Shown piece after piece: positions 25,406 to 33,830 of a stretch of 34,815 bases of DNA. The DNA is taken from positions 1 to 34,815 of the forward strand of contig CALWDM010000029.1 in the NCBI GenBank assembly GCA_944376695.1, written 5' to 3'. The stretch is from an uncultured Mediterraneibacter sp. (GTDB lineage: Bacteria > Bacillota > Clostridia > Lachnospirales > Lachnospiraceae). Below the pieces are notes generated by a model. It did no database searches and was not told the origin of the DNA. It worked only from the letters and a program-made list of their open reading frames with translations. Position 1 is the first letter of the stretch; each line of letters opens with the position of its first letter. The translations under genes were made by a program, and so were the position numbers.

Positions 25406-26269
25406 ATGGATTACGCGATACAGGTAAAAAACCTGTCAAAAACATATAAAGATTTCAAACTGGACAATATTTCCCTTGACCTGCCCTGCGGGACAGTGAT
25501 GGGACTGATCGGGGAAAACGGGGCTGGAAAATCCACCTTTATCAACGCCCTGCTCAATATCACGGACTCGCAGTACGACCAGGTGACCATCCTCGGGCGC
25601 GACCTGAGGACGCAGGAGACACTCATAAAAGAAGACATCGCCGTCATTTTCAGCGATTCCCACTATGACCTGGACTTTACGCCCCTCTTTGCCGGGAAAA
25701 TGCTCTCCATGATTTACAAAAACTGGGATCAGCAGAAATATCTTGGTTATCTGGAACGCTTCGGGCTTCCGCCGGAGAAACGTCTGAAAAAGTTTTCTAC
25801 CGGCATGCGGGTAAAATTAGAGTTCGCCGCCGCTTTGAGCCACGATCCGAAGCTGCTCATCCTCGACGAGGCGACAAGCGGGCTGGACCCGGTCGTGCGC
25901 GACGAGATCCTTGATATCCTCCGGGAATTCACAGAGGAGGAAGACCGGGCGGTCCTCATGTCGTCCCACATCACAAGTGATCTGGATAAGATCGCGGATT
26001 ATATTGCCTACATTCACGAAGGGAAGCTGCTGTTCGTCAGGACATATGACGACCTGCAGAATAACTACGGCATCATCAACTGCGGCAGACAGCTCTTTGA
26101 CGCCTTAAGCCCGGATGACATCGCGGCTTATAAGAAGGAGGCGTACAGCTGCCGCGTGCTGGTTACCAACAAACAGAAGCTTAAGCGCGTTTTCTCTGAC
26201 ATCCACATTGAAAATGCCTCGATCGAAGATATCATGCTGTTTTATATCAAAGGAGAAAAGATACGATGA
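25406..26269 (+). CDS. ABC transporter ATP-binding protein (second)
   Basis: A 287-aa ATPase with GENGAGKST near residue 37, signature FSTGMRVKLEFAAAL, Walker B LLILDEATSGLD and H-loop SSHITSD. The form matches the ATPase that commonly follows YtrA-type regulators. GGAGGAG precedes the start; the stop overlaps the permease start by ATGA. The C-terminal 70 residues past the NBD are not assigned. It pairs with the 214-aa permease. Confidence 0.93.
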   Translation: MDYAIQVKNLSKTYKDFKLDNISLDLPCGTVMGLIGENGAGKSTFINALLNITDSQYDQVTILGRDLRTQETLIKEDIAVIFSDSHYDLDFTPLFAGKMLSMIYKNWDQQKYLGYLERFGLPPEKRLKKFSTGMRVKLEFAAALSHDPKLLILDEATSGLDPVVRDEILDILREFTEEEDRAVLMSSHITSDLDKIADYIAYIHEGKLLFVRTYDDLQNNYGIINCGRQLFDALSPDDIAAYKKEAYSCRVLVTNKQKLKRVFSDIHIENASIEDIMLFYIKGEKIR

Positions 26270-26910
26270 AAGGGATCATTCTGAAAGATTTATATGACAA
26301 TTTCTGTATTCCGAAAAATGCGGCCGCCTACATATTCGCCGGCCTGCTCACCATACCGGTCGGATTCCTGGTCCGTTCCGAATATTATTATATCCTGTTT
26401 TCGATGATCATCCTGCCTCTGATCGGCGGATGTGCCCTGGAATATCCGACAGAGCAGGAAGAAAGAGCAAATTTCACCAGGCTTCTGGCCACATTTCCCG
26501 TGTCAATGGCGCAGATCGTGACTGCAAAGTATATCCTCGGGCTCTGTTCTGCTGCAGTCTGCAACTTGTTCGCCCTGATGTGCGCCATGATGCAGGTATA
26601 TATCCACCATACGGTCTCTCTGTCAGAAGCGCTGCGCATATGGGGCATCGGGATCAGCATCTCCCTGATCTTCCTCTCTCTCATATATGTAGGTTATTTC
26701 CTTCTCGGCAGACGGTGGGGAACCGTCTTTTTCATCGGCGTAACCTGCCTGATCGCCGCTGTATACGGGGCATCCAGCATTCTGGTAGGCGTTGAGGCGA
26801 TCTTCAGACTCAGCCCTGTGCTGATACTCTGTCTGCTGCTTGCCGGAGCTGTGATGCTGGCGCTCAGCCGCTTTGCCTCTGTCAGGATCTACAAATGGAA
26901 GAATTCCTGA
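26266..26910 (+). CDS. ABC-2 transporter permease (second exporter)
   Basis: A 214-aa protein with six predicted membrane segments, of the ABC2_membrane_5-like group of permeases linked to YtrA regulators. The cytoplasmic loop after the second helix holds EYPTEQEERANFTRLLATFPVSMAQIVTAKY, which is typical of this family. Coupled by ATGA to its ATPase. It is the last gene of the five-gene operon; no clear terminator was seen in the 38 bases before the convergent gene. Confidence 0.87.
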   Translation: MKGIILKDLYDNFCIPKNAAAYIFAGLLTIPVGFLVRSEYYYILFSMIILPLIGGCALEYPTEQEERANFTRLLATFPVSMAQIVTAKYILGLCSAAVCNLFALMCAMMQVYIHHTVSLSEALRIWGIGISISLIFLSLIYVGYFLLGRRWGTVFFIGVTCLIAAVYGASSILVGVEAIFRLSPVLILCLLLAGAVMLALSRFASVRIYKWKNS

Positions 26911-26948
26911 TCCTGTATCACAGTGGAAAGGAGCAGGTTCCCGGCACT

Positions 26949-27323
26949 CTATGTAATATTTGCCACATGGTATCCCGCCTTTTCCACTGCCTGTCTCAGG
27001 AGATCATCCCCGATCTCCCGGTCACAGGAAATGCGGGCTCTGCCTTTTGAGAGACTGACTTCTGCGCTCACACCGTCGATCTGGTTCAGGATCTCCGTCA
27101 CATCCGCCGCACAGTGTGCGCAGCTCATCCCCGATATCTCCATTGTCCTCCGGCTGACCACACGTCCGTCCAGCTTCTTTTTCGGGCTCTTCCCGCTTCC
27201 GGGACAGCAGCCCCCGGCGGGACATCCGACGCACTTCACTCCGTTTTTCTTCGCCCTGATCATATATGCCGCCGCGCTTCCGATCAGGAGCGCCAGGATC
27301 ATAATCACAACAATATCAGCCAT
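26949..27323 (-). CDS. FeoB-associated Cys-rich protein fused to HMA domain
   Basis: A 124-aa protein with two parts. Residues 1-50 have one membrane helix (VVIMILALLIGSAAAYMI) and a Cys-rich group (CVGCPAGGCCPG), the form of FeoB-associated proteins found downstream of feoB in Bacillota. Residues about 58-124 are a heavy-metal-associated domain with GMSCAHC, i.e. the CxxC of CopZ-type metal carriers. The start at 27323 has AAAGGAGGT eight bases upstream. It lies 113 bp after feoB, with a strong hairpin between. The HMA part may bind Cu(I), Zn(II) or possibly iron; role in iron transport is inferred from position. Confidence 0.88.
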   Translation of the reverse strand: MADIVVIMILALLIGSAAAYMIRAKKNGVKCVGCPAGGCCPGSGKSPKKKLDGRVVSRRTMEISGMSCAHCAADVTEILNQIDGVSAEVSLSKGRARISCDREIGDDLLRQAVEKAGYHVANIT

Positions 27324-27353
27324 AACAAACGACCTCCTTTCTATCCGGAGCCA

Positions 27354-27388
27354 GGCGGCAGACAAAACGCTCTCTTTTGTCCGCCGCC
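27354..27388. other. Strong hairpin between feoB and the HMA fusion gene
   Basis: A 14-bp stem with one mismatch (GGCGGCAGACAAAA / TTTTGTCCGCCGCC) and a 7-base loop. No T-run follows on the minus strand, so it is more likely an RNA-processing or stability element than a terminator. Confidence 0.5.
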
Positions 27389-27436
27389 GGCTGTTTATGA
27401 TTTCTTCATTAATACTGCGTGCAGGCCGCACTCTGC

Positions 27437-29437
27437 TTATGCTGTATGCAGGCTGTACTCTGCCGCGAACTCCCTGTCAGACTTGCGGATCCTCCACACG
27501 ATGATACCCGCAAATACAAGGACCGCGATCAGTCCCGGGACAAACGCTGTGCCAGGAGCGCCTGTGGTAATCAGAGTTCCGATCTGGTATACAAGGAATG
27601 CCACCGTATACCCGGTCGCAAGCTGGAGACAGATTCCGCCGAACAGCCATTTCCCGCTCTTCATCTCCGAGTTCATCGCCCCGAGCGCCGCAAAGCAGGG
27701 CGGCGTATACAGGTTGAACATCAGGTACGCGAGAGCCGCCGCCTTTGTCAGTCCCATGACCGCTGCTACTTCACTTCCGCTGCCGACCAGCGCGAACTCA
27801 TCTGCATCGATGAGATTTGTGATACCGTAAACAACTGCCAGTGTACCCACTACATTCTCCTTCGCGATAAACCCTGTGATCGCCGCCGCCGCAAGCTGCC
27901 AGATGCCGAATCCGAGCGGGATAAACAGGATCGCGAAGGGATGCGCGATGCCTGCCAGGATGGAAGTGCTCTCCGCTCCTTCCTCCACAAGCTGGAACTG
28001 CCAGTTAAAGGTCTGCATAATCTGCACGACTGTGTTGCACACGAGGATCACTGTTCCCGCCTTGATGATATAGGCTTTTCCTCTCTCAAGCATAGATACG
28101 CACGCCCGTTTCAGGCTGGGGATCCTGTATTCCGGAAGCTCGATGATAAAGAAAGATCTGCGGTATTTCTGTCCTGTGATCCTCTTGACCAGGAGCGCCC
28201 CTAAAAGGACGAGCACAATGCCTGTCAGATACATTATAGCAGAAACCCACCACGCATCGGCAAAAAATGCGCCCGCAAATAACGCGATGACAGGAATTTT
28301 CGCCCCGCACGGCATAAACGGCGTAAGCATTGCCGTTGTCCTTCTCTCTCTTTCATTGCGGATCGTACGGGAAGACATAACGCCCGGGATCGAGCATCCT
28401 GTCCCGATGACCATGGGAATGACAGATTTTCCTGACAGGCCCACTCTCTTGAAGATCGGGTCCAGCACGACCGTCGCGCGCGCCATGTAGCCGCAGTCCT
28501 CCAGAAGGGCAATAAGAAAATACATCACCATTACGAGCGGAAGGAATCCGATTACCGCGCCCACACCGCCGATGATGCCGTCTACGAGAAGAGCGTACAG
28601 CAGAGGATTCGCGTTTTCCAGCAGACCGCCGACCCAGCCCTGGAACGTCTCGATCCAGCCCACAAGCCAGCCGGCGATCCATGTCCCCAGCGTTGTCTGG
28701 GATATGTAGAATACAAGGAAAATCACTGCCGCAAAGATCGGGATACCGATGATCTTATGGGTGATAATGCTGTCGATCTTATCCTGGACGTTCTTATCTT
28801 TTGTAAAGGTCTTTCTCTTTTCTACCTGCTTCACGATCCCATTCACGAACTCAAAACGTTTCCTGTCCGCCGCTTCCACAGCGTCTTTGTCCTTCAGATC
28901 AATATCCTCCTGCACATAGGGCGCCTCCTGCTTTCTGCCTTTTAAAGCGGCCGCCTGAGCCACAACCTCTTTCAATCCCTCATGCCCGGAGGAGATAGAT
29001 ATCGTCCTGACAACCGGACATCCCAGCTTTTCAGACAGAAGTTTTACATTGATCTCCGTCTGTTTTCTGTCCGTCACATCACTCTTATTCAGAGCGACTA
29101 CTACCGGAATCCCCAGCTCAAGAAGCTGAGTGGTAAAAAACAGGCTGCGGCTCAGATTTGTGGCGTCTACGATATTGATAATAGCGTCAGGATTTTCCTG
29201 CTTCACATAACTGCTTGCAATACTCTCCTCTGATGTAAAAGGAGACATGGAGTAAGCGCCGGGAAGATCTGCAGCAACCAGTTCCTCCTCTCCGTCGTAA
29301 TAAGCCTTCCTGATCAGGCTTTCCTTTCGCTCCACCGTAACGCCGGCCCAGTTTCCAACGTGCTCATTCCTGCCCGTCAGCGCATTGTACATCGTTGTTT
29401 TTCCGCTGTTCGGGTTTCCCGCAAAAGCAATTCTCAT
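27437..29437 (-). CDS. feoB: Ferrous iron transporter FeoB
   Basis: A 666-aa Fe(II) uptake permease. The N-terminal G domain shows GNPNSGKTT (7-15), NWAGVTVE, DLPGAYS and NKSD; a helical regulatory region (about 165-225) leads to about ten membrane segments with two repeated gate regions (IPMVIGTGCSIPGVMSSRTI and FIAKENVVGTLAVVYG). Length is normal for clostridial FeoB, shorter than E. coli (773 aa) because of a trimmed tail. AAGGAGGA precedes the ATG. It follows feoA at 75 bp, with a terminator-like hairpin and an iron-box-like site between, so feoB may be transcribed in part from its own promoter. Confidence 0.96.
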   Translation of the reverse strand: MRIAFAGNPNSGKTTMYNALTGRNEHVGNWAGVTVERKESLIRKAYYDGEEELVAADLPGAYSMSPFTSEESIASSYVKQENPDAIINIVDATNLSRSLFFTTQLLELGIPVVVALNKSDVTDRKQTEINVKLLSEKLGCPVVRTISISSGHEGLKEVVAQAAALKGRKQEAPYVQEDIDLKDKDAVEAADRKRFEFVNGIVKQVEKRKTFTKDKNVQDKIDSIITHKIIGIPIFAAVIFLVFYISQTTLGTWIAGWLVGWIETFQGWVGGLLENANPLLYALLVDGIIGGVGAVIGFLPLVMVMYFLIALLEDCGYMARATVVLDPIFKRVGLSGKSVIPMVIGTGCSIPGVMSSRTIRNERERRTTAMLTPFMPCGAKIPVIALFAGAFFADAWWVSAIMYLTGIVLVLLGALLVKRITGQKYRRSFFIIELPEYRIPSLKRACVSMLERGKAYIIKAGTVILVCNTVVQIMQTFNWQFQLVEEGAESTSILAGIAHPFAILFIPLGFGIWQLAAAAITGFIAKENVVGTLAVVYGITNLIDADEFALVGSGSEVAAVMGLTKAAALAYLMFNLYTPPCFAALGAMNSEMKSGKWLFGGICLQLATGYTVAFLVYQIGTLITTGAPGTAFVPGLIAVLVFAGIIVWRIRKSDREFAAEYSLHTA

Positions 29438-29462
29438 CTTACAAATCCTCCTTCATTTTTGA

Positions 29463-29476
29463 TTAGTATAAACTAA
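29463..29476. promoter_or_regulatory. Iron-box-like palindrome before feoB
   Basis: TTAGT-ATAA-ACTAA, perfect 5-base arms, 26 bases upstream of feoB. On the minus strand it overlaps a TATACT that could be a -10. Same pattern as the sites before feoA and the DUF2325 gene. Confidence 0.55.
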
Positions 29477-29486
29477 CCCATGCGCA

Positions 29487-29514
29487 AAAAAACAGCAGCC
29501 AATTACTGTTTTTT
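29487..29514 (-). terminator. Terminator or attenuator between feoA and feoB
   Basis: A 9-bp stem (AAAAAACAG / CTGTTTTTT) with a 10-base loop overlaps the feoA stop codon and ends in seven T on the minus strand. The stem is AT-rich, so read-through into feoB is likely and termination partial. Confidence 0.5.
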
Positions 29515-29725
29515 ATATCGAAATAACTTTCGCCAAATCAGTATCAATATTGTATCTGCCGTCTTTGATAGAGACAACGCAGCCGCCTCTCACACGCGAG
29601 ACGACAGTGATCGGCTCGCCGCTGTAGCATCCTAACGAAAACAAAAATCCTTCCAGTTCCTCATCCTCTGTCACAATGTCTTTTACAATGTAGTCTTCGC
29701 CTTCTCTGGCATCCATTAAATTCAT
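29513..29725 (-). CDS. feoA: FeoA family protein
   Basis: A small SH3-like cytoplasmic protein (70 aa) that assists FeoB in ferrous iron uptake. Seen: MDAREGEDYIVKDI, FLFSLGCYSGEPITVVSR and DGRYNIDTDLAKVI, the FeoA pattern. I start it at ATG 29725, which has AAAGGA nine bases upstream; ATG 29743 gives six more residues but lacks a ribosome site. It is the first gene of the feo group and divergent from the DtxR-type regulator. Confidence 0.92.
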   Translation of the reverse strand: MNLMDAREGEDYIVKDIVTEDEELEGFLFSLGCYSGEPITVVSRVRGGCVVSIKDGRYNIDTDLAKVISI

Positions 29726-29801
29726 ATCAACCGGTCCTTTCATCGTACTGCCGGGACAGGGAAATATATTCCTCTCCCTTGATTATATTTCTAACTATCA
29801 G

Positions 29802-29813
29802 TAGTTTAAACTA
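29802..29813. promoter_or_regulatory. Iron-box-like palindrome before feoA
   Basis: TAGTTTAAACTA, a perfect 12-base palindrome covering the predicted feoA -10. Binding of a metal-loaded DtxR-type repressor here would block feoA transcription. Confidence 0.6.
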
Positions 29814-29832
29814 ACTTCTGTTTTTTTGTCAA
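29803..29832 (-). promoter_or_regulatory. Promoter of feoA
   Basis: Minus strand TTGACA (29827-29832), 18-bp spacer, TAAACT (29803-29808). The -35 is consensus; the -10 lies inside the palindrome. Confidence 0.6.
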
Positions 29833-29864
29833 TAGTTTTATAAAATTAATTGAAAAATATTAAT

Positions 29865-29893
29865 TTGCGCCCAAAATGCGGTTGTGTTATACT
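29865..29893 (+). promoter_or_regulatory. Promoter of the DtxR-type regulator
   Basis: TTGCGC (29865-29870), 17-bp spacer, TATACT (29888-29893), with TG one base before the -10. The weak -35 is offset by the extended -10. Transcription would begin around 29900. Confidence 0.55.
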
Positions 29894-29903
29894 TGTTAAA
29901 GAT

Positions 29904-29927
29904 ATTACTCTCTTTTGAGAGAGTAAT
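29904..29927. promoter_or_regulatory. Perfect inverted repeat at start of regulator transcript
   Basis: ATTACTCTCT-TTTG-AGAGAGTAAT, 10-base perfect arms, just after the predicted transcription start and 31 bases before the ATG at 29959. It may be an operator or a 5'-UTR hairpin. It is unlike the iron-box sites nearby. Confidence 0.5.
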
Positions 29928-29958
29928 GCGTACGAATCATACGAGCGAGGTGGACAAC

Positions 29959-30318
29959 ATGCATACGAACGAATCAGCTGAAAATTATCTGGAAACGATC
30001 CTGGTCTTAAGCCAGAAACGTCCGGTCGTACGTTCTGTCGATATTGCAGCTGAGCTGAATTTTAAAAAATCCAGTGTCAGTGTGGCAATGAAAAAGCTCA
30101 GGGAAAACGGAAATATCACTGTCTCTCCGGAAGGCTATATCACCCTCACCCCATCCGGGCAGGAGATTGCGGACCGGATCTATGAACGGCACACCCTCCT
30201 CTCGTCATGGCTGGAGAGACTGGGTGTTGACAGGGAAGTCGCGGCGGAGGACGCGTGCAGGATCGAACATGTGATCAGCTCGGAGAGCTTCGAAGCGATC
30301 AAAAGGCATATCAAATGA
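29959..30318 (+). CDS. DtxR-type metal-dependent transcriptional regulator
   Basis: A 119-aa regulator with the DtxR/MntR winged helix (ENYLETILVLSQKRPVVRSVDIAAELNFKKSSVSVAMKKL) and a dimerisation domain holding DACRIEHVIS. The Cys-x2-Glu-His of that motif matches the iron-responsive DtxR/IdeR pattern; MntR has Glu in place of Cys. It lacks the C-terminal SH3-like domain and is shorter than MntR (142 aa), as is common in Clostridia. ATG 29959 has GAGGTGG five bases upstream; the frame from 29884 crosses the promoter. Divergent from feoAB, it is the likely reader of the three palindromes. Confidence 0.93.
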   Translation: MHTNESAENYLETILVLSQKRPVVRSVDIAAELNFKKSSVSVAMKKLRENGNITVSPEGYITLTPSGQEIADRIYERHTLLSSWLERLGVDREVAAEDACRIEHVISSESFEAIKRHIK

Positions 30319-30326
30319 ACCAAAAC

Positions 30327-30356
30327 AAAACCGGCAGTCCTTACCCTGCCGGTTTT
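30327..30356. terminator. Bidirectional terminator between regulator and ldh
   Basis: An 11-bp perfect stem (AAAACCGGCAG / CTGCCGGTTTT) with an 8-base loop between two convergent genes, working on both strands. Confidence 0.85.
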
Positions 30357-30376
30357 GCCGTATTTCTCCCTGCTCA

Positions 30377-31321
30377 TCAGAGCCCGATCCCGTCCAGAAC
30401 GTCCTTCAGTTCCTCTGCTGATTCTCTCAGCATCTTTGTCTCTTCCTCATCAAAATTAATCTCCAGCACCTGCTCTGCCCCGCCTCTTCCGATCACTGAC
30501 GGTATGCTCAGGCATAACCCGGACAGCCCGTATTCGCCGTCGAGCGCCACGGAAACCGGCGCTACGGTATGACTGTCTCTTACGATCGCCTCCGCGATCT
30601 TCGCGGCTGCCATACCGATGCCATAGTAAGTCGCCCCCTTGCGCTCAATGATCTCATAGGCACTGTCCCGCACTGCATGGTAGATATCCGCTTTCTCTTT
30701 CGAAAAGTCTTTATAGCCTTTCATGCGCGCAAACTCTTCCAGGCCGATCCCATAGATATTCGCACAGCTCCATACGGCGAGTTCGCTGTCCCCGTGCTCT
30801 CCCGCGATAAACGCATGGACATTTCTGCTGTCCACATGCAGTTTCTCACTGATCAGATATTTCAGCCTCGCAGTATCCAGCACTGTCCCGGAACCGATGA
30901 CCCTCTCCTTTGGGAAGCCGGATTCTTTCAGCGCCACCTGCGTCAGGATATCCACCGGATTGGAGACAATAAGAAGGATCCCCTCGCATTTCACCCTCTT
31001 GATCTCCGAGATGACCGCCTGCATGATCCTTGCGTTTTTGTGCACCAGATCCAGTCTCGTCTCCCCCGGTTTCTGATTCGCTCCCGCGGTAATGATCACC
31101 ACAGACGCATCCGCAATATCCTCATAGGTTCCCGCATAAATATCCATCGCATGAGAAAACGGAAGTCCATGGCTGATATCCATAGCCTCTCCCTCTGCCT
31201 TCGGGTGATTGGCGTCCAGCAGGACCATCTCCGAAAACATTCCCTTCTGCATAAGCGTATACGCGATCGTAGAACCCACGAACCCGCATCCTATGACTGC
31301 TGCTTTCTGTATATTTACCAT
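30377..31321 (-). CDS. ldh: L-lactate dehydrogenase
   Basis: A 314-aa NAD-dependent enzyme reducing pyruvate to L-lactate to regenerate NAD+ in fermentation. The Rossmann motif is GCGFVGSTIAYTLM (11-24) with Asp in VLLDANHPKAEGEA for NAD; the active-site loop includes AGANQKPGETRLDL with the substrate arginine, and the catalytic His lies in GEHGDSE near residue 175. Length is typical. GAAGGAGGAG precedes the start. It is a single-gene unit with its own promoter. Rex often controls ldh in clostridia, but no clean Rex site was found. Confidence 0.95.
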   Translation of the reverse strand: MVNIQKAAVIGCGFVGSTIAYTLMQKGMFSEMVLLDANHPKAEGEAMDISHGLPFSHAMDIYAGTYEDIADASVVIITAGANQKPGETRLDLVHKNARIMQAVISEIKRVKCEGILLIVSNPVDILTQVALKESGFPKERVIGSGTVLDTARLKYLISEKLHVDSRNVHAFIAGEHGDSELAVWSCANIYGIGLEEFARMKGYKDFSKEKADIYHAVRDSAYEIIERKGATYYGIGMAAAKIAEAIVRDSHTVAPVSVALDGEYGLSGLCLSIPSVIGRGGAEQVLEINFDEEETKMLRESAEELKDVLDGIGL

Positions 31322-31389
31322 ATGTTTGCTCCTCCTTCATCAGACTTCAAATAATCCCTGGTAAAATACCCGGAATTATCCGTATCTTT

Positions 31390-31417
31390 ATTATATAGTT
31401 GTTTCCATAAAACACAA
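31390..31417 (-). promoter_or_regulatory. Promoter of ldh
   Basis: Minus strand TTGTGT (31412-31417), 16-bp spacer, TATAAT (31390-31395). The -10 is consensus. Confidence 0.5.
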
Positions 31418-31451
31418 GACATTTTCAGGTATTTTTTCCCAAACATAACCA

Positions 31452-31480
31452 TTGTTTTTCTCACCCGGCAGGCTTATACT
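31452..31480 (+). promoter_or_regulatory. Promoter of ferritin gene
   Basis: TTGTTT (31452-31457), 17-bp spacer, TATACT (31475-31480), about 35 bases before the ATG. No iron-box-like palindrome was seen near it. Confidence 0.5.
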
Positions 31481-31520
31481 GTATAAGAATCAACTCAATA
31501 CACGAAAGGAGCCCACACTT

Positions 31521-32033
31521 ATGTTAAACGAAAAAGTTGCCGGACTTTTAAACGCACAGGTCAATAAGGAATTTTACTCCGCTTACCTGTATCTCGCATT
31601 TTCAAATTATTTTTCTGAGGAAGGTCTTGACGGATTTTCAAACTGGTATCGGATCCAGGCACAGGAAGAAAGAGATCACGCAATGCTTTTTGTGCAGTAC
31701 ATGCAGAACAATGACGCAAGAGTCACCTTCAACGCCATTGAAAAACCGGAGTTCTCAGCGGAAAAGCATATCGACGTCCTGAACGCCGGGCTGAAGCATG
31801 AACGCCATGTGACAGGTCTTATCAACAATATCTACGGAACAGCTTATGAAGTAAAAGACTTCCGCACCATGCAGTTCCTTGACTGGTTCGTCAAAGAGCA
31901 GGGCGAAGAAGAGACAAAGGCAAATGATCTGATCAGGAAAATGGAGCTGTTCGGCTCTGATCCCAAGAGCCTGTATCTGCTCGATCAGGAAATGGCAGCG
32001 CGCACATACGCCGCGCCGGCGCTCACACTGTAA
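31521..32033 (+). CDS. ftnA: Non-haem ferritin
   Basis: A 170-aa iron-storage protein that oxidises Fe(II) and stores it in a 24-subunit shell. The ferroxidase residues are visible: Glu of NKEFYSAYLYL (about 17), Glu-x2-His of AQEERDHAMLF (about 50-53), Glu near 94 and Gln of KEQGEEE (about 127). Length matches E. coli FtnA (165 aa); there is no haem-binding Met of bacterioferritin evident. GAAAGGAG precedes ATG 31521. It sits between ldh and gdhA as a single gene, about 1.2 kb from the DtxR-type regulator. Confidence 0.95.
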   Translation: MLNEKVAGLLNAQVNKEFYSAYLYLAFSNYFSEEGLDGFSNWYRIQAQEERDHAMLFVQYMQNNDARVTFNAIEKPEFSAEKHIDVLNAGLKHERHVTGLINNIYGTAYEVKDFRTMQFLDWFVKEQGEEETKANDLIRKMELFGSDPKSLYLLDQEMAARTYAAPALTL

Positions 32034-32040
32034 AGACAGA

Positions 32041-32088
32041 TTTGCCGGGGAGCCTCACAGTTTGAATCAAACAAGGCCCCCCGGCAAA
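32041..32088. terminator. Bidirectional hairpin between ferritin and gdhA
   Basis: A 14-15 bp stem with one mismatch (TTTGCCGGGGAGCCT / AGGCCCCCCGGCAAA) and an 18-base loop lies between the convergent genes. T-runs are weak on both sides, but its strength and position suit termination. Confidence 0.65.
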
Positions 32089-32100
32089 TACACATTTTAT

Positions 32101-33441
<1,341 letters not shown>

Positions 33442-33511
33442 CTACCTCCTGAAATAAATATGGCAGGACCACCGGTGCGCCCGCCTTTCTGGCATTTTTG
33501 CCCTCGCGTAT

Positions 33512-33540
33512 ATTTTAAAAGGTGTATGAATGATTGTCAA
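33512..33540 (-). promoter_or_regulatory. Promoter of gdhA
   Basis: Minus strand TTGACA (33535-33540), 17-bp spacer, TAAAAT (33512-33517), leaving a leader of about 70 bases. The remaining gap up to 33830 (395 bases in total) holds only the terminator at 33748-33775 and no gene I can support. Confidence 0.7.
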
Positions 33541-33747
33541 CGAAAAAATTCATTATTTTACAGTTTTAACGCTTTATTACGATAAATTTGCAGGAATCTT
33601 GCCAAAGATATTGCAGAAGTCTGATCAGCGTCCGGTTATCCTGTGTCACCGTTTCCTGTCATGGAATCCGGTATCTCACAGGGGACAGCCGCCCTGTCAG
33701 GAGGCTTTCGGGGATGGAGCTTTTTATCGCTTCTGTCCACACAGAAG

Positions 33748-33775
33748 AAAAGGGCAGGCTCCTGGCCACCCTTTT
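33748..33775 (-). terminator. Terminator of the secreted-protein gene
   Basis: Stem AAAAGGG / CCCTTTT with an inner GGC/GCC pair, about 55 bases downstream of the stop at 33831 on the minus strand, ending in TTTT. Confidence 0.5.
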
Positions 33776-33830
33776 CCCCATTATTATGCTTTATGTAAGC
33801 AATGCGTGTTCTCCGGGCTGTCTGCTTTCT

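Noticed and set aside
31396-31420. TTGTGT...AAACAA repeat near the ldh promoter as a Rex site
   Set aside because: The half-sites are one base too far apart (19 instead of 18) and differ from the consensus, so I do not call it.
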